From assembly GCA_025352695.1 (NCBI GenBank), contig JANXSK010000028.1:1-52183 (forward strand): a stretch of DNA of 52,183 bases, in the 5' to 3' direction. Position 1 is the first letter of the stretch, and each line of letters begins with the position of its first letter. A model generated the notes under the pieces. That model searched no databases, was not told where the DNA came from, and was given only the letters and a program-made list of their open reading frames with translations. Source of the stretch: Ferruginibacter sp. Lineage in GTDB: Bacteria > Bacteroidota > Bacteroidia > Chitinophagales > Chitinophagaceae. Shown one piece after another: positions 25,931 to 35,793 of the stretch. The position numbers were made by a program, and so were the translations under genes.

Positions 25931-27748
25931 ATGAAAAAAGAAATACAACGTTTTATATTCAGTTTGCTGTTAAGCTTATGTTGTTATGTTTCAATAGGGC
26001 AATACACTACACCCTCATTAATTTCATCTTCCAAGGCAGATACCTGGGTGGCAAAGGATGCATTGGGGCGTTCTGTTTCAACAAATGAAACCAGCACGGG
26101 GTTTCGCAAAGATAAATATGTAGGCATATTTTATTTTATTTGGCAAGGTGCACATGGCTATGATGGCCATGGCAGCGCCAGCATAGGCGAGGGCGTTGGT
26201 GCAAAACTTCCTGGTGATACAATTAGTCCTTATGACATCACTAAGTTACTGGCTGCTAATCCATCAAATCCGGCATACGGGCCTGTTCATGCCTGGCATT
26301 ACTGGGGCGAACCTTATTTTGGGTATTATCTTCCCGATGATGAATGGATTATCCGTAAACATGCCCAAATGCTTTCCGATGCTGGTATAGATGTTTTAAT
26401 ACTCGATGTAACCAATGCCGCAATCTACTTGCCACAGGTAACTAAAATTGCCACTACTTACCGTTCAATGAGAAAAGAAGGGTTATCTACTCCGGCCATT
26501 TCTTTTATTGTCAACAGCAATCCTGCGCAAACGGTTGGTCGGTTATATGACAATATTTATAAAAAAGAATTGTTTAAAGATTTATGGTTTTACTGGAAAG
26601 GAAAACCTTTGTTGTTATGCCCGCCGGAAGGATTAAATGATACTACAAAAACCTTTTTTAATAGTCGCCATTCCTGGGCCTGGAGTAAAGACCAGTCATG
26701 GTTTGCAGATGGTAAAGATAAATGGACCTGGGTAGATCATACGCCTCAGGCTTATGGCTGGCATGAATCAAAAGATAAGCCAGAACAAATAAGTGTTTCA
26801 TTGGCAGAACATCCCATGTCGGATATTGGCAGAAGTTTTCACGATGGTAAAGAACCCGGTGTAAAAAAATCTGGTGCAGGTTTGTATTTTGCTGAGCAGT
26901 GGAAAAGGGCGCTGGAAGTAGATCCTGAATTTGTTTTTATCACCGGTTGGAATGAATGGGTTGCAATGCGTTTTACAGATGGAGCTTCCGGTACTTTTTT
27001 AGGTAAGCAAATTAAAAAAGGTGAAACCTATTTTGTAGATCAATACAATGAAGAATTTAGCCGGGATGCAGAACCTGTAAAAGGGAGTTTTAATGATAAT
27101 TATTATTATCAAATGGTAAGTAATATCAGGAAATTTAAAGGGACAAGATCAATGTCGGAATCAAAAGAAAAAAATAGCATAACCATAGATGGAAAGTTTA
27201 AAGATTGGAAAAATATAGCTACAGTTTTTAAAGATGATGAAGGAGATATTTTTCATCGGAATCATGCAGGCTGGGGCCGCATAGAATCGTACATAAATAA
27301 TTCTGGCAGAAATGATTTGATAGCATCAAAAGTAAGTAGCGATAAAAAAAAGGTATCCTTCTATGTTAAAACAAAAAACAAACTTACTCCTTGGAATTCA
27401 CCTGATTGGATGAATCTTTTTATCAGCGTAAAAAATAGTTCTTTACCAGATTGGGAAGGGTTTCAGTTTATGATTAACCATCAGCTCATTAATGCTAACA
27501 CTACTGCATTAATGCGTTCTACAGGAGGCTGGCAATGGGAAAAAGTAGCCGATATTAATTATCGGTACATTAACAATGAACTTGAATTAAGTATACCTAA
27601 AACTTACCTCGGCATTACAGGTAATACCTTTATTATAGATTTTAAATGGGCAGATAATTCACCAGTCAATGGTAATCCTATGCAATGGCTTGATAAAGGT
27701 GATGCAGCACCCAATGCAAGGTTTGCGTATCGGTTTACTCAAAAATAA
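25931..27748 (+). CDS. GH71/99-like glycoside hydrolase with CBM9-like domain (last gene of the PUL)
   Basis: The protein has 605 residues and a signal peptide ending SIGQ. The catalytic region (about 35-405) has VGIFYFIWQG (64-73), EPYFGYYLPDDEWIIRKHAQM (127-147), LILDVTNAA (156-164) and GWNEWVAMR (339-347). The CBM9-like domain (about 416-603) opens with ITIDGKFKDW and has FYVKT, MNLFISV and DFKWADNSP. It is more divergent than the pair at 14681/17500: the FDCTNG block is LDVTNA, and its N-terminus has an extra Gly-rich stretch (HGYDGHGSASIGEGVG). The GH99 second Glu is again replaced by Ala (NEWVA). It is the last + strand gene before the regulators. Confidence 0.84.
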   Translation: MKKEIQRFIFSLLLSLCCYVSIGQYTTPSLISSSKADTWVAKDALGRSVSTNETSTGFRKDKYVGIFYFIWQGAHGYDGHGSASIGEGVGAKLPGDTISPYDITKLLAANPSNPAYGPVHAWHYWGEPYFGYYLPDDEWIIRKHAQMLSDAGIDVLILDVTNAAIYLPQVTKIATTYRSMRKEGLSTPAISFIVNSNPAQTVGRLYDNIYKKELFKDLWFYWKGKPLLLCPPEGLNDTTKTFFNSRHSWAWSKDQSWFADGKDKWTWVDHTPQAYGWHESKDKPEQISVSLAEHPMSDIGRSFHDGKEPGVKKSGAGLYFAEQWKRALEVDPEFVFITGWNEWVAMRFTDGASGTFLGKQIKKGETYFVDQYNEEFSRDAEPVKGSFNDNYYYQMVSNIRKFKGTRSMSESKEKNSITIDGKFKDWKNIATVFKDDEGDIFHRNHAGWGRIESYINNSGRNDLIASKVSSDKKKVSFYVKTKNKLTPWNSPDWMNLFISVKNSSLPDWEGFQFMINHQLINANTTALMRSTGGWQWEKVADINYRYINNELELSIPKTYLGITGNTFIIDFKWADNSPVNGNPMQWLDKGDAAPNARFAYRFTQK

Positions 27749-27909
27749 TTATTTCTGACGCAATTTTTTTAAGCTGTTGATGCTTCAAAACTCCATCAGT
27801 ATAAATAATTTTTTAGGGATTTAATAACGCATTCTTTTTCGCATGTTGCAATTTTTTTTGATGCCATATTATGCAGGAGTTGGATTTTAAATAAACCGTT
27901 TATATCCAT

Positions 27910-27968
27910 AATAAAAGATAGTTGTAAACTAATTTTTTAAATATTTTAATGCCAAACTATCTTTTATT
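27910..27968. terminator. Long-loop inverted repeat at the 3' end of the AraC gene
   Basis: AATAAAAGATAGTT (27910-27923) and AACTATCTTTTATT (27955-27968) are exact inverted repeats with a 31-nt loop, and the right arm overlaps the last codons of the AraC-family gene. It sits between two convergent genes. A weak bidirectional terminator is plausible, but no GC-rich stem or clear T-run supports it. Confidence 0.4.
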
Positions 27969-28856
27969 TTTGCCATGTACTTTTTTCCGATATTCGATTG
28001 GCGACATGCCAGTTTTTGACTTAAAAAAAGTTATAAAATAACTTATAGATTCAAAGTTTAAATCAAACGCAATTTCTTTTACCGGCATTATTGTACTTGT
28101 CAATAATTCTTTGGATTTTTGTATTTTTAATTCCATCTGATATTGTGCAGGAGAAAAACCAGTATATTCTTTGAATACTCTTCTAAACCAGGAATAGCTT
28201 AGGTTTAAAGCTTTAGCAATCGAGGGAGGATTTAAATTACCTTCTGAGTTTTCTCTCATCATCATTCTCGCTTTATCAATCTGGGATATAATTGCTTTAT
28301 CTCTAAAAGCATTATTTTTTTCTGAATAAAAGATAGAACCCAGTAACAAGCTTGTGATGCCGGAAAGTACTTGCTGATAAGCAGTTTTTTGGAAATTAGC
28401 TGTCTCAATACCTTGTTTAAATAAAGCTACTATTTGCTCATTAAATCCTACATCAAATAAGGGGCTTTTCTTTGAAAAAAAATTATTGCTTATTAATTTT
28501 ATAATATAATCGCCGTTAAAACCAACCCAATATTCATCCCATCCAATTTCGTTATTTGGTTTATACGTATGCCATTCATCAGGAAATAATAAAATGATTG
28601 TTCCTGATTGAATTTTTACAGGCTTGCAATTAGTTGACTCAAAAATACCTTCTCCTTTAGTTATATAAACTAATTGATACTCGTGTAGTATCCTTCCGTA
28701 AGTAGGGTTGAACCAATGCGAAGTTGGATGTTTTTTTTGCGGATAACTGGTATTAGGTGGCGTACTTTCAAAACCAATTGTTGTGGTATACAATCCCCAT
28801 AATTCATCTAACTTATTGACTATTAAATAATTTATATTATTTTTTTTGTGTTTCAT
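27957..28856 (-). CDS. AraC-family transcriptional regulator
   Basis: The ATG at 28856 gives 299 residues; an upstream in-frame TTG at 28868 would add four. The N-terminal cupin-like sensor (about 55-150) has the AraC ligand-domain look: HEYQLVYITKGEGIFES, SGTIILLFPDEWHTY and DEYWVGFNGDYI. The C-terminal AraC DNA-binding domain (about 195-292) has two helix-turn-helix units: PPSIAKALNLSYSWFRRVFKEYTG and VKEIAFDLNFESISYFITFFKSKTG. It faces the PUL tail to tail and is divergent from the GntR-type gene. AraC regulators of this shape often sense sugars, and rhamnose is the natural guess here given the GH78 and GH106 genes (inference). Confidence 0.92.
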   Translation of the reverse strand: MKHKKNNINYLIVNKLDELWGLYTTTIGFESTPPNTSYPQKKHPTSHWFNPTYGRILHEYQLVYITKGEGIFESTNCKPVKIQSGTIILLFPDEWHTYKPNNEIGWDEYWVGFNGDYIIKLISNNFFSKKSPLFDVGFNEQIVALFKQGIETANFQKTAYQQVLSGITSLLLGSIFYSEKNNAFRDKAIISQIDKARMMMRENSEGNLNPPSIAKALNLSYSWFRRVFKEYTGFSPAQYQMELKIQKSKELLTSTIMPVKEIAFDLNFESISYFITFFKSKTGMSPIEYRKKVHGKNKR

Positions 28857-28900
28857 TATTTGTGTCAAAAAGTTAAACTATTACATCAAAATTTTAGATC

Positions 28901-28942
28901 ATTAAAGTATTAATTGAACTAAAATTGTAATAATACTTTAAT
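28901..28942. promoter_or_regulatory. 12-bp inverted repeat in the divergent regulator gap
   Basis: ATTAAAGTATTA (28901-28912) and TAATACTTTAAT (28931-28942) are exact inverted repeats 18 bp apart, 45-86 bp upstream of the AraC-family ATG. The rest of this 435-bp gap holds two TATACCAA copies (28955-28962 and 29231-29238) and no gene. It is a candidate operator for one of the two regulators. Confidence 0.4.
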
Positions 28943-29291
28943 TAAATAAGTTGTTATACCAAACAATTCTTTTACATTAAAAATTAAGCACTGATTTAAA
29001 TTTTATACGGTATGAAGTTAAGAGCAGAAGGTTAAAGGTTCAACTCTTAAAATGTTAATATTTTTTTTGGAGGGAAGGAAATTTTACAATTTGTTAAATT
29101 TTACGGCATACTAAAAAGTAAAATATTGAAAAATCTCCCTGCTATTAAATTAAAATTTTTGCCTGCAGGCGCATTATTTGACAAGCTTGTAATTGCGCAT
29201 TATTTAAAACAAGTACTTATATTTTATCAGTATACCAACTATTAAAACTGGCATGCTATTTAACCTCATTATTCTTTACTCAATTGCAACT

Positions 29292-30323
29292 ATGAAAAAG
29301 CTAGGAATGATTGATTTGATTAAAGTGGATGAATACTCTATTACTCCCAAATATTTGCAAATTGTAAATTCAGTTATCAGGCAAATAGCAAATGGGCACA
29401 TACATCTTGGTGATAGTATGCCTTCGATAAATGAATTAAGTATAGAGCTTGACATTGCAAGAGATACTGTAGAAAGGGGATATAAACATTTAAAAAATAT
29501 TGGTATTGTTGATGCTGTACCAAGAAAGGGCTATTACATCAGGAATATTGAAATTCAACAAACGTTAAAAATATTTTTATTATTTAATAAACTAAGTGCT
29601 CATAAAAAAACTATGTATGATGCTTTTGTAAACGCTTTAGGCGAGCATGCAGTAATTGATTTTTATATTTATAACAACGATTTATTATTGTTTAAAAAAT
29701 TAATTACAAATAAAAAAGATGATTACACTCATTATGTTATTGTTCCTCATTTTATTGATAAAGAAGAAAATGCCAATGAAATTATTAATGCCATACCAAA
29801 AGAAAAATTGTTATTGCTTGATAAGATTGTACCTGGTATAACAGGTGAATTTGCTGCAGCCTATGAAAACTTTGAGAAAGATATTTACATAGCACTGGTA
29901 GAAGCTACAGACCTGCTATCAAAATACCATACTTTAAAAATTGTATTTCCATCATACTCCTATTATCCTGTAGAAATTTTGAGAGGCTTTAAGAAATATT
30001 GTCAGGATTATGCATTCTCCTACAAAATAGTAAACAATATAAAAGATGAAACTGTACAGGGAGGAGAAGTTTACATAAATGTGATGGAAGATGAATTAGT
30101 GGTAGTATTGGAAAAACTAGTAACATCTGGATTCATTATAGGAAAAGATATAGGCGTTATTTCTTACAATGAAACCCCGGTTAAAAAATTTATTTTAAAT
30201 GGTATTACCACCATATCAACTAATTTTTACGAGATGGGAATAGCCGCTGCACAATTGATTTTATCCAACTCGAAAGACCATACAGAAATACCATTTAAGC
30301 TTACATTAAGGGCTTCTTTATAA
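29292..30323 (+). CDS. GntR-family regulator with a LacI-type sugar sensor domain
   Basis: The ATG at 29292 gives 343 residues beginning MKKLGMIDLIKV. The frame is open from an ATG at 29253, but the extra 13 residues are unlike the family. A winged helix of GntR type spans about 16-82 (QIVNSVIRQIANGHIHLGD, SMPSINELSIELDIARDTVE, GIVDAVPRKGYYI). It is fused to a periplasmic-binding-protein-like sensor (about 88-343): KIFLLFNKLSAHKKTMYDAF, VIVPHF, LLLLDKIVPG, GKDIGVISYNE and ISTNFYEMGIAAAQLIL. This architecture is common for Bacteroidota sugar regulators near glycan-use genes. It is the second regulator beside the PUL, and a role in sugar sensing is inference. Confidence 0.88.
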   Translation: MKKLGMIDLIKVDEYSITPKYLQIVNSVIRQIANGHIHLGDSMPSINELSIELDIARDTVERGYKHLKNIGIVDAVPRKGYYIRNIEIQQTLKIFLLFNKLSAHKKTMYDAFVNALGEHAVIDFYIYNNDLLLFKKLITNKKDDYTHYVIVPHFIDKEENANEIINAIPKEKLLLLDKIVPGITGEFAAAYENFEKDIYIALVEATDLLSKYHTLKIVFPSYSYYPVEILRGFKKYCQDYAFSYKIVNNIKDETVQGGEVYINVMEDELVVVLEKLVTSGFIIGKDIGVISYNETPVKKFILNGITTISTNFYEMGIAAAQLILSNSKDHTEIPFKLTLRASL

Positions 30324-30665
30324 ATACTTTCAAATAAAATTTATTCGGGTATGATAGTTCAGGTAGAATATAGTCTGCTTTAATATTTCGAAAATATTGA
30401 TGCCTTTTTTGCTAAAGGGGAAGATATGTAAAATATCAAGAGTGATCCGAGTGATTTATCTATGTTTATATTGACATAATTTAGTAATGAAATTGAGATT
30501 TTAAAAGTATGCTATCGTTGAATAAAGTGATCCAAACATTAAATCGCTCACCCAATTTTTTTTAATTTTGATAGGCTTACTAAACCAGCTTGTAAATTGT
30601 AAGCTTGTAATCATAAATAAAAAGCCTCCGAAATTTCGAAGGCTTTTTATTTTCAATCTGAACTG
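30324..30665. other. 342-bp gap between the GntR gene and metY
   Basis: No gene is seen. AGCTTGTAA is repeated in close tandem near 30590-30608, and the metY terminator occupies 30616-30651. Confidence 0.5.
30616..30651 (-). terminator. Hairpin terminator of metY
   Basis: AATAAAAAGCCT (30616-30627) pairs with AGGCTTTTTATT (30640-30651). The centre CCGAAATTTCGA also pairs apart from one C/A mismatch. On the minus strand the stem is followed by a T-rich run, 14 bp past the metY stop codon. It could also stop + strand transcription from the GntR gene. Confidence 0.88.
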
Positions 30666-32012
<1,347 letters not shown>

Positions 32013-32228
32013 TTAGTGTACTTTATGTTATAAAATATATAAGACATAGTTTTTTTAATGTATTTTTTGCGGTAAGCAAGCACGGGGTTATGAAATTTTT
32101 AATATACAAAGCGATGATGACTGATTAAGCCTTACAATTTTTATACTTACTTCTTCCTTGCCTTGTTTAAAAAAATTAGAATTGATAAAAACATTCATCA
32201 TACATTTAAAGCTTAAATCAGCTGATGG

Positions 32229-32660
32229 ATGAATGAATTAATAAACAGAATGTTTACGGTAATTGAAAAGCTTATTCCGGGTTACATGAAAAACCCGGAC
32301 GATAGTAGAATTGCCAACGGAAATGTAGCTGTTTGTATTATTGATGAGCAAGGTCAGGTATATGGCAAAATGTTTGGTACCTACCGACCAAGGCAAAGAG
32401 AAATTTTTAAAATAGCCTGGACAAAGGCTAGCCAGGTATGGCTCACAGGTATTAAAACGGGCGAATATGAGCGAATGGTTTTTACCAATGAGATTGCTGA
32501 AAATGCGCATGGTATTGAAGCACCCGACTTGATTGGGTGGGAGGGTGGCCAGCAACTAACGCTTACAGATGGCACCAAACTTGCCGTTGGGTTTAGTGGT
32601 TTTAGAGGGGTTGTGGATATTGAAATAATGATTAAAGCACTTCAATCAGTTCAACAATAA
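32229..32660 (+). CDS. DUF336/GlcG-HbpS-like heme-binding domain protein
   Basis: The protein has 143 residues, the size of single-domain GlcG/HbpS (DUF336) proteins. Typical elements are NVAVCIIDEQGQVYGKMFGTY (about 32-52), IFKIAWTKASQVWLTGIKTGEYER (about 59-82) and the Gly-rich end TDGTKLAVGFSGFRGVVDIEIM. HbpS-type proteins bind or degrade heme, while GlcG belongs to glycolate operons; neither role can be assigned here. There is no signal peptide, so it is cytoplasmic. The aldo/keto reductase starts 48 bp downstream on the same strand, so the two may be co-transcribed. Confidence 0.72.
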   Translation: MNELINRMFTVIEKLIPGYMKNPDDSRIANGNVAVCIIDEQGQVYGKMFGTYRPRQREIFKIAWTKASQVWLTGIKTGEYERMVFTNEIAENAHGIEAPDLIGWEGGQQLTLTDGTKLAVGFSGFRGVVDIEIMIKALQSVQQ

Positions 32661-32708
32661 TAACAGGGTACTTAAAATAAATACTTAAAAAATCACCATT
32701 TTACATTT

Positions 32709-33704
32709 ATGCAATACTTAGCAGAAGCACAACGCTACCAAACAATGGAATACCGCCGCTGCGGAAATAGCGGACTAAAATTGCCGGCGGTATCGCTTGG
32801 CCTTTGGCACAATTTCGGCCATATTGATGTACTGGAAAATGCTCGTAATATTTTGCGGCTGGCTTTTGACAGTGGCATTACTCATTTTGATTTGGCAAAT
32901 AATTATGGTCCGCCACCGGGATCAGCAGAAGAAAATTTTGGCACTATTTATAAAGATGATTTTAAGTGCTATCGGGACGAATTAATTATCTCTACCAAAG
33001 CTGGGTGGGGTATGTGGGATGGACCTTATGGAGATTGGGGATCAAAAAAATATTTAGTGGCCAGCCTTGACCAAAGTCTCAAACGCATGGGGTTGGATTA
33101 TGTGGATATATTTTATCATCATCGGCCAGATCCTGATACCCCGCTGGAAGAAACAATGTCAGCACTTGATTTAATTGTGCGACAAGGGAAAGCGTTGTAC
33201 GTAGGCATATCTAGCTACCAACCTGCAGAAGCTGCTAAAGCTTTTGAAATTTTAAAACAACTGGGAACACCTTGTTTAATTCACCAGCCAAAATATTCCA
33301 TGTTCGATCGTTGGGTAGAAAATGGATTGATGGATTTGTTGAGTGAAAAAGGGGTAGGCTGTATTCCATTTTCTCCGCTTTCGCAAGGGCTGTTAACAAA
33401 TAAATATTTAAATGGTATTCCTGAAGGGTCAAGGGCTTCCAGCCACCGCGGCAATGGTGCCATTGATGAAGAACAGGTATCTAAAGAAAAAATATATAGA
33501 GTGCGTCAGTTAAATCAGCTTGCTGAAGAGCGGGGACAAAAACTTGCACAAATGGCACTAGCCTGGATTTTAAAAGACCCACGGGTTACGTCAGTACTTA
33601 TAGGTGTAAGTAAACCGGAGCAGGTAACAGATTCGTTGCAGTGCTTAAAGAATTATCATTTTACTCAAGAGGAATTAACACGAATTGAAAAAATATTGGC
33701 ATAA
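32709..33704 (+). CDS. yghZ: Aldo/keto reductase, YghZ-like
   Basis: A cytosolic NADPH-dependent reductase of 331 residues that closely resembles E. coli YghZ, which reduces L-glyceraldehyde 3-phosphate and methylglyoxal. Shared blocks are YRRCGNSGLKLPAVSLGLWH, ITHFDLANNYGPPPGSAEENFG, YRDELIISTKAGWGMW, SLDQSLKRMGLDYVDIFYHH and DPRVTSVLIGVSKPEQV. The AKR catalytic tetrad is visible as Asp61, Tyr66, Lys97 and His138. It follows the DUF336 gene by 48 bp and is convergent with metX. Its in vivo substrate here is unknown; detoxification of reactive aldehydes is the usual guess. Confidence 0.93.
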   Translation: MQYLAEAQRYQTMEYRRCGNSGLKLPAVSLGLWHNFGHIDVLENARNILRLAFDSGITHFDLANNYGPPPGSAEENFGTIYKDDFKCYRDELIISTKAGWGMWDGPYGDWGSKKYLVASLDQSLKRMGLDYVDIFYHHRPDPDTPLEETMSALDLIVRQGKALYVGISSYQPAEAAKAFEILKQLGTPCLIHQPKYSMFDRWVENGLMDLLSEKGVGCIPFSPLSQGLLTNKYLNGIPEGSRASSHRGNGAIDEEQVSKEKIYRVRQLNQLAEERGQKLAQMALAWILKDPRVTSVLIGVSKPEQVTDSLQCLKNYHFTQEELTRIEKILA

Positions 33705-33737
33705 AAAAATAGAACTATTTTACTGCAAAAACATATT

Positions 33738-33771
33738 AACAGATGGCTTCTTTTTTTGGTAGCCATCTGTT
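33738..33771. terminator. Hairpin between yghZ-like gene and metX
   Basis: AACAGATGGCT (33738-33748) and AGCCATCTGTT (33761-33771) form a perfect 11-bp stem with a 12-nt T-rich loop between two convergent genes. There is no strong T-run after the stem on either strand, so termination is likely but not certain. Confidence 0.55.
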
Positions 33772-33856
33772 GTATGTAAATATTGTTGTCATCCTTGAAA
33801 AAAATTGTGAATACACAATGATGTCTAACAAAGCTGTTACCGCCAGAACAAAAAAA

Positions 33857-34867
33857 CTATCCCAGCCACTTGGCTAAATGCTTCGAAATAATGATGCTCT
33901 CTATCATGAAGCCATCGTGGCCATAATCGCTATGTATAGCTACCAGTTCGGCATTGGGAATGTGGTGGGCTAAAAATTGCTGCTCTTTAAGTGGACAAAG
34001 AATATCGCTGCTGATACCAACGATTAAAGTAGGTTGTTGAATATTTTGTAAAATAGGTTCAAGGTTTCCGCCACGGCCACGGCCCAAATGGTGACTGTCC
34101 ATACTTTTAGTAAGCAGCCAGTAACTATAAGCATTAAAGCGCTGCACAAGTTTATCGCCTTGGTATTGTATATAGGAGGAAGCCTTGTAGTTGTCTAACT
34201 TTTCGGAGTCGTTATCGGTTTGTTGCTGCACCATTATATTGTAGTTTCGGTACGTAAGCATGCCAATGGCACGGGCAGCTTTTAAGCCTTTGGCGCCAGC
34301 TTGTGGCGTAGGGTTTTGCCAAGTAGCATCAGCTTCAATGGCCATCCTTTGTGCAGTGTGTGTAGCAATGCCCCAGGCACTTTCGGTGGGCGAAGTAGCT
34401 AGTAAAAACAACCGGTTAATACGGTTACTTTCCATCACACTCCACTCCAACGCCTGGTAACCACCCATGCTGCCACCCATTAATAAAAATATTTTTTTGA
34501 TGCCAAGGTGCTGCCGTAATAAAATATGCGCCTTCACCATATCTCTAATGGTAACAATTGGAAAACTGTGGTAATAAGGTTGCCCCGTAGTACTATTATT
34601 GGTTAGCGGGCCACTGCTGCCATAAGAGCTTCCCAAAATATTAGCGCAAACAATAAAATATTTTTCGGAGTTAATAACATCTTCAGGGCCAACCACACCT
34701 TTCCACCAGTCTGCCGCTTCCGAATTGGCAGTCAAAGCATGGCATACCCATACTACATTGCTCTTTTCTGCGTTTAATAAACCGTACGTGGTGTAAGCAA
34801 TTGTAAGTTCAGGCAAAGTGCCCCCGCTTTCGAGTGCTACCGGATGTGGATAATGAAAAAAGTCCAT
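33857..34867 (-). CDS. metXA: Homoserine O-acetyltransferase (MetX)
   Basis: An alpha/beta-hydrolase-fold enzyme that acetylates homoserine with acetyl-CoA, the first committed step of methionine synthesis. The ATG at 34867 gives 336 residues starting MDFFHYPHPVALESGG. The frame is open far upstream to 35248, but that part lacks family similarity and overlaps the OsmC gene on the other strand, so it is rejected. Motifs: VVWVCHALTANSEAADWW (38-55), the nucleophile elbow GGSMGG (Ser133), the catalytic Asp288 in GISSDILCPL and His317 in SDYGHDGF. The OsmC gene is divergent, 76 bp away. It provides the substrate for MetY (30666), and perhaps for the MetZ-like enzyme. Confidence 0.95.
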   Translation of the reverse strand: MDFFHYPHPVALESGGTLPELTIAYTTYGLLNAEKSNVVWVCHALTANSEAADWWKGVVGPEDVINSEKYFIVCANILGSSYGSSGPLTNNSTTGQPYYHSFPIVTIRDMVKAHILLRQHLGIKKIFLLMGGSMGGYQALEWSVMESNRINRLFLLATSPTESAWGIATHTAQRMAIEADATWQNPTPQAGAKGLKAARAIGMLTYRNYNIMVQQQTDNDSEKLDNYKASSYIQYQGDKLVQRFNAYSYWLLTKSMDSHHLGRGRGGNLEPILQNIQQPTLIVGISSDILCPLKEQQFLAHHIPNAELVAIHSDYGHDGFMIESIIISKHLAKWLG

Positions 34868-34920
34868 TAAATTAAATAAGTATTCGTCAGTTGAAATGCA
34901 AAGTAAAGGGTTGCAGGAAT

Positions 34921-34928
34921 TATATTTG
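34921..34928 (+). promoter_or_regulatory. -7 promoter element (TATATTTG) for the OsmC gene
   Basis: TATATTTG fits the Bacteroidota TAnnTTTG element and lies 16 bp before the ATG at 34944. A TTG at the ideal -33 distance is not obvious. Confidence 0.55.
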
Positions 34929-34943
34929 TAAAAATATTTTGAA

Positions 34944-35366
34944 ATGATAGAAATAAATGTAAAACGTGTAGAAGGAGATTGTGGCTTTGAAGCTAGCGAT
35001 GCCAATGGGCACACTATTAAAATGGATACCAGTCCGGAAACGGGTGGCGTTAATTTTGGCGTTCGCCCCATGCAGGTATTGTTAATGGGACTTGGCGGTT
35101 GCAGTGGTATTGATATTTTGATGATTTTAAAAAAGCAACGCCAGATTGTTGAACATTTTTCGATGAAAATTGAAGGAGAAAGACAATCAGGTAAAGAACC
35201 TTCTTTGTGGGAAAATGTAAAAATAGTATTTGAACTTAAAGGTACCATCGACGAAGAAAAGGCCTACCGTGCCTGCGAATTATCGATGAACAAATATTGC
35301 TCTGTAGCCGAAACCCTGCGTTTGGGCGGTACCAATTTTACCTGGGCGGTAACGGTAAATCAATAA
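34944..35366 (+). CDS. OsmC/YhfA-family protein
   Basis: The protein has 140 residues. OsmC-family proteins carry two reactive cysteines and reduce organic hydroperoxides or related substrates. Both are present: Cys53 in MGLGGCSGIDI and Cys119 in MNKYCSVAETL, each on the expected helix. The N-terminal beta region (EINVKRVEGDCGFEASDANG) and the middle MDTSPETGGVNFGVRPMQVL match the family. It is divergent from metX and shares a 76-bp promoter region with it, so both may respond to sulfur or redox status (inference). Confidence 0.9.
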   Translation: MIEINVKRVEGDCGFEASDANGHTIKMDTSPETGGVNFGVRPMQVLLMGLGGCSGIDILMILKKQRQIVEHFSMKIEGERQSGKEPSLWENVKIVFELKGTIDEEKAYRACELSMNKYCSVAETLRLGGTNFTWAVTVNQ

Positions 35367-35793
35367 AGGTATTTATTGCTCAACAACTTAGCGCCCTATA
35401 AAATTTAAAGCGAAGTTTGTTTCTAATTAAAAGTTACTACTAGCTAGCTCTTTCTGCTAAAAGTGCACAACAGCTATTAGGTGAAATATAAAGCTTGCAA
35501 CAAATAAAACTTTTTGTCCTAACTAATCCACCGCAATGTGGCAAATTGTTGTATCGCCCTCGTGTACGGCAAATTTTCAATTTGGCTTTATAGTGATACT
35601 CATAAAAAGGGCATCTTAAAAAAGTAATTTATTTACAAAACTACCTTGCCGTCATTTCAAAGCTGCTCCGATAAATACAGTCAAGTCTTATCTTTGGAAA
35701 AAATTACAGCCAACGGCAAATTAAGAAAAAAATATACGGTATAGCAATGCTTAACTGTAAGTCAATCGCCAACAACAATAAATTGATTTTAGC
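35367..35793. other. 427-bp gap before the metZ-like gene
   Basis: No gene is seen. It contains a TAnnTTTG match at 35689-35696. Known SAM riboswitch cores were looked for by eye in this leader and not recognised. Confidence 0.5.
35689..35696 (+). promoter_or_regulatory. -7 promoter element (TATCTTTG) upstream of the metZ-like gene
   Basis: TATCTTTG is an exact TAnnTTTG match 97 bp before the ATG at 35794, which would leave a leader of about 90 nt. The same octamer stands in front of infA. No matching -33 TTG was found. Confidence 0.5.

Noticed and set aside
32238..32578. Minus-strand ORFs opposite the DUF336 gene
   Set aside because: The + strand frame matches a known domain over its full length, and the two overlapping minus frames do not resemble any family.
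34868..35248. N-terminal extension of metX
   Set aside because: The open frame continues upstream, but this part has no metX similarity and overlaps the OsmC gene on the other strand; ATG 34867 gives a normal MetX.
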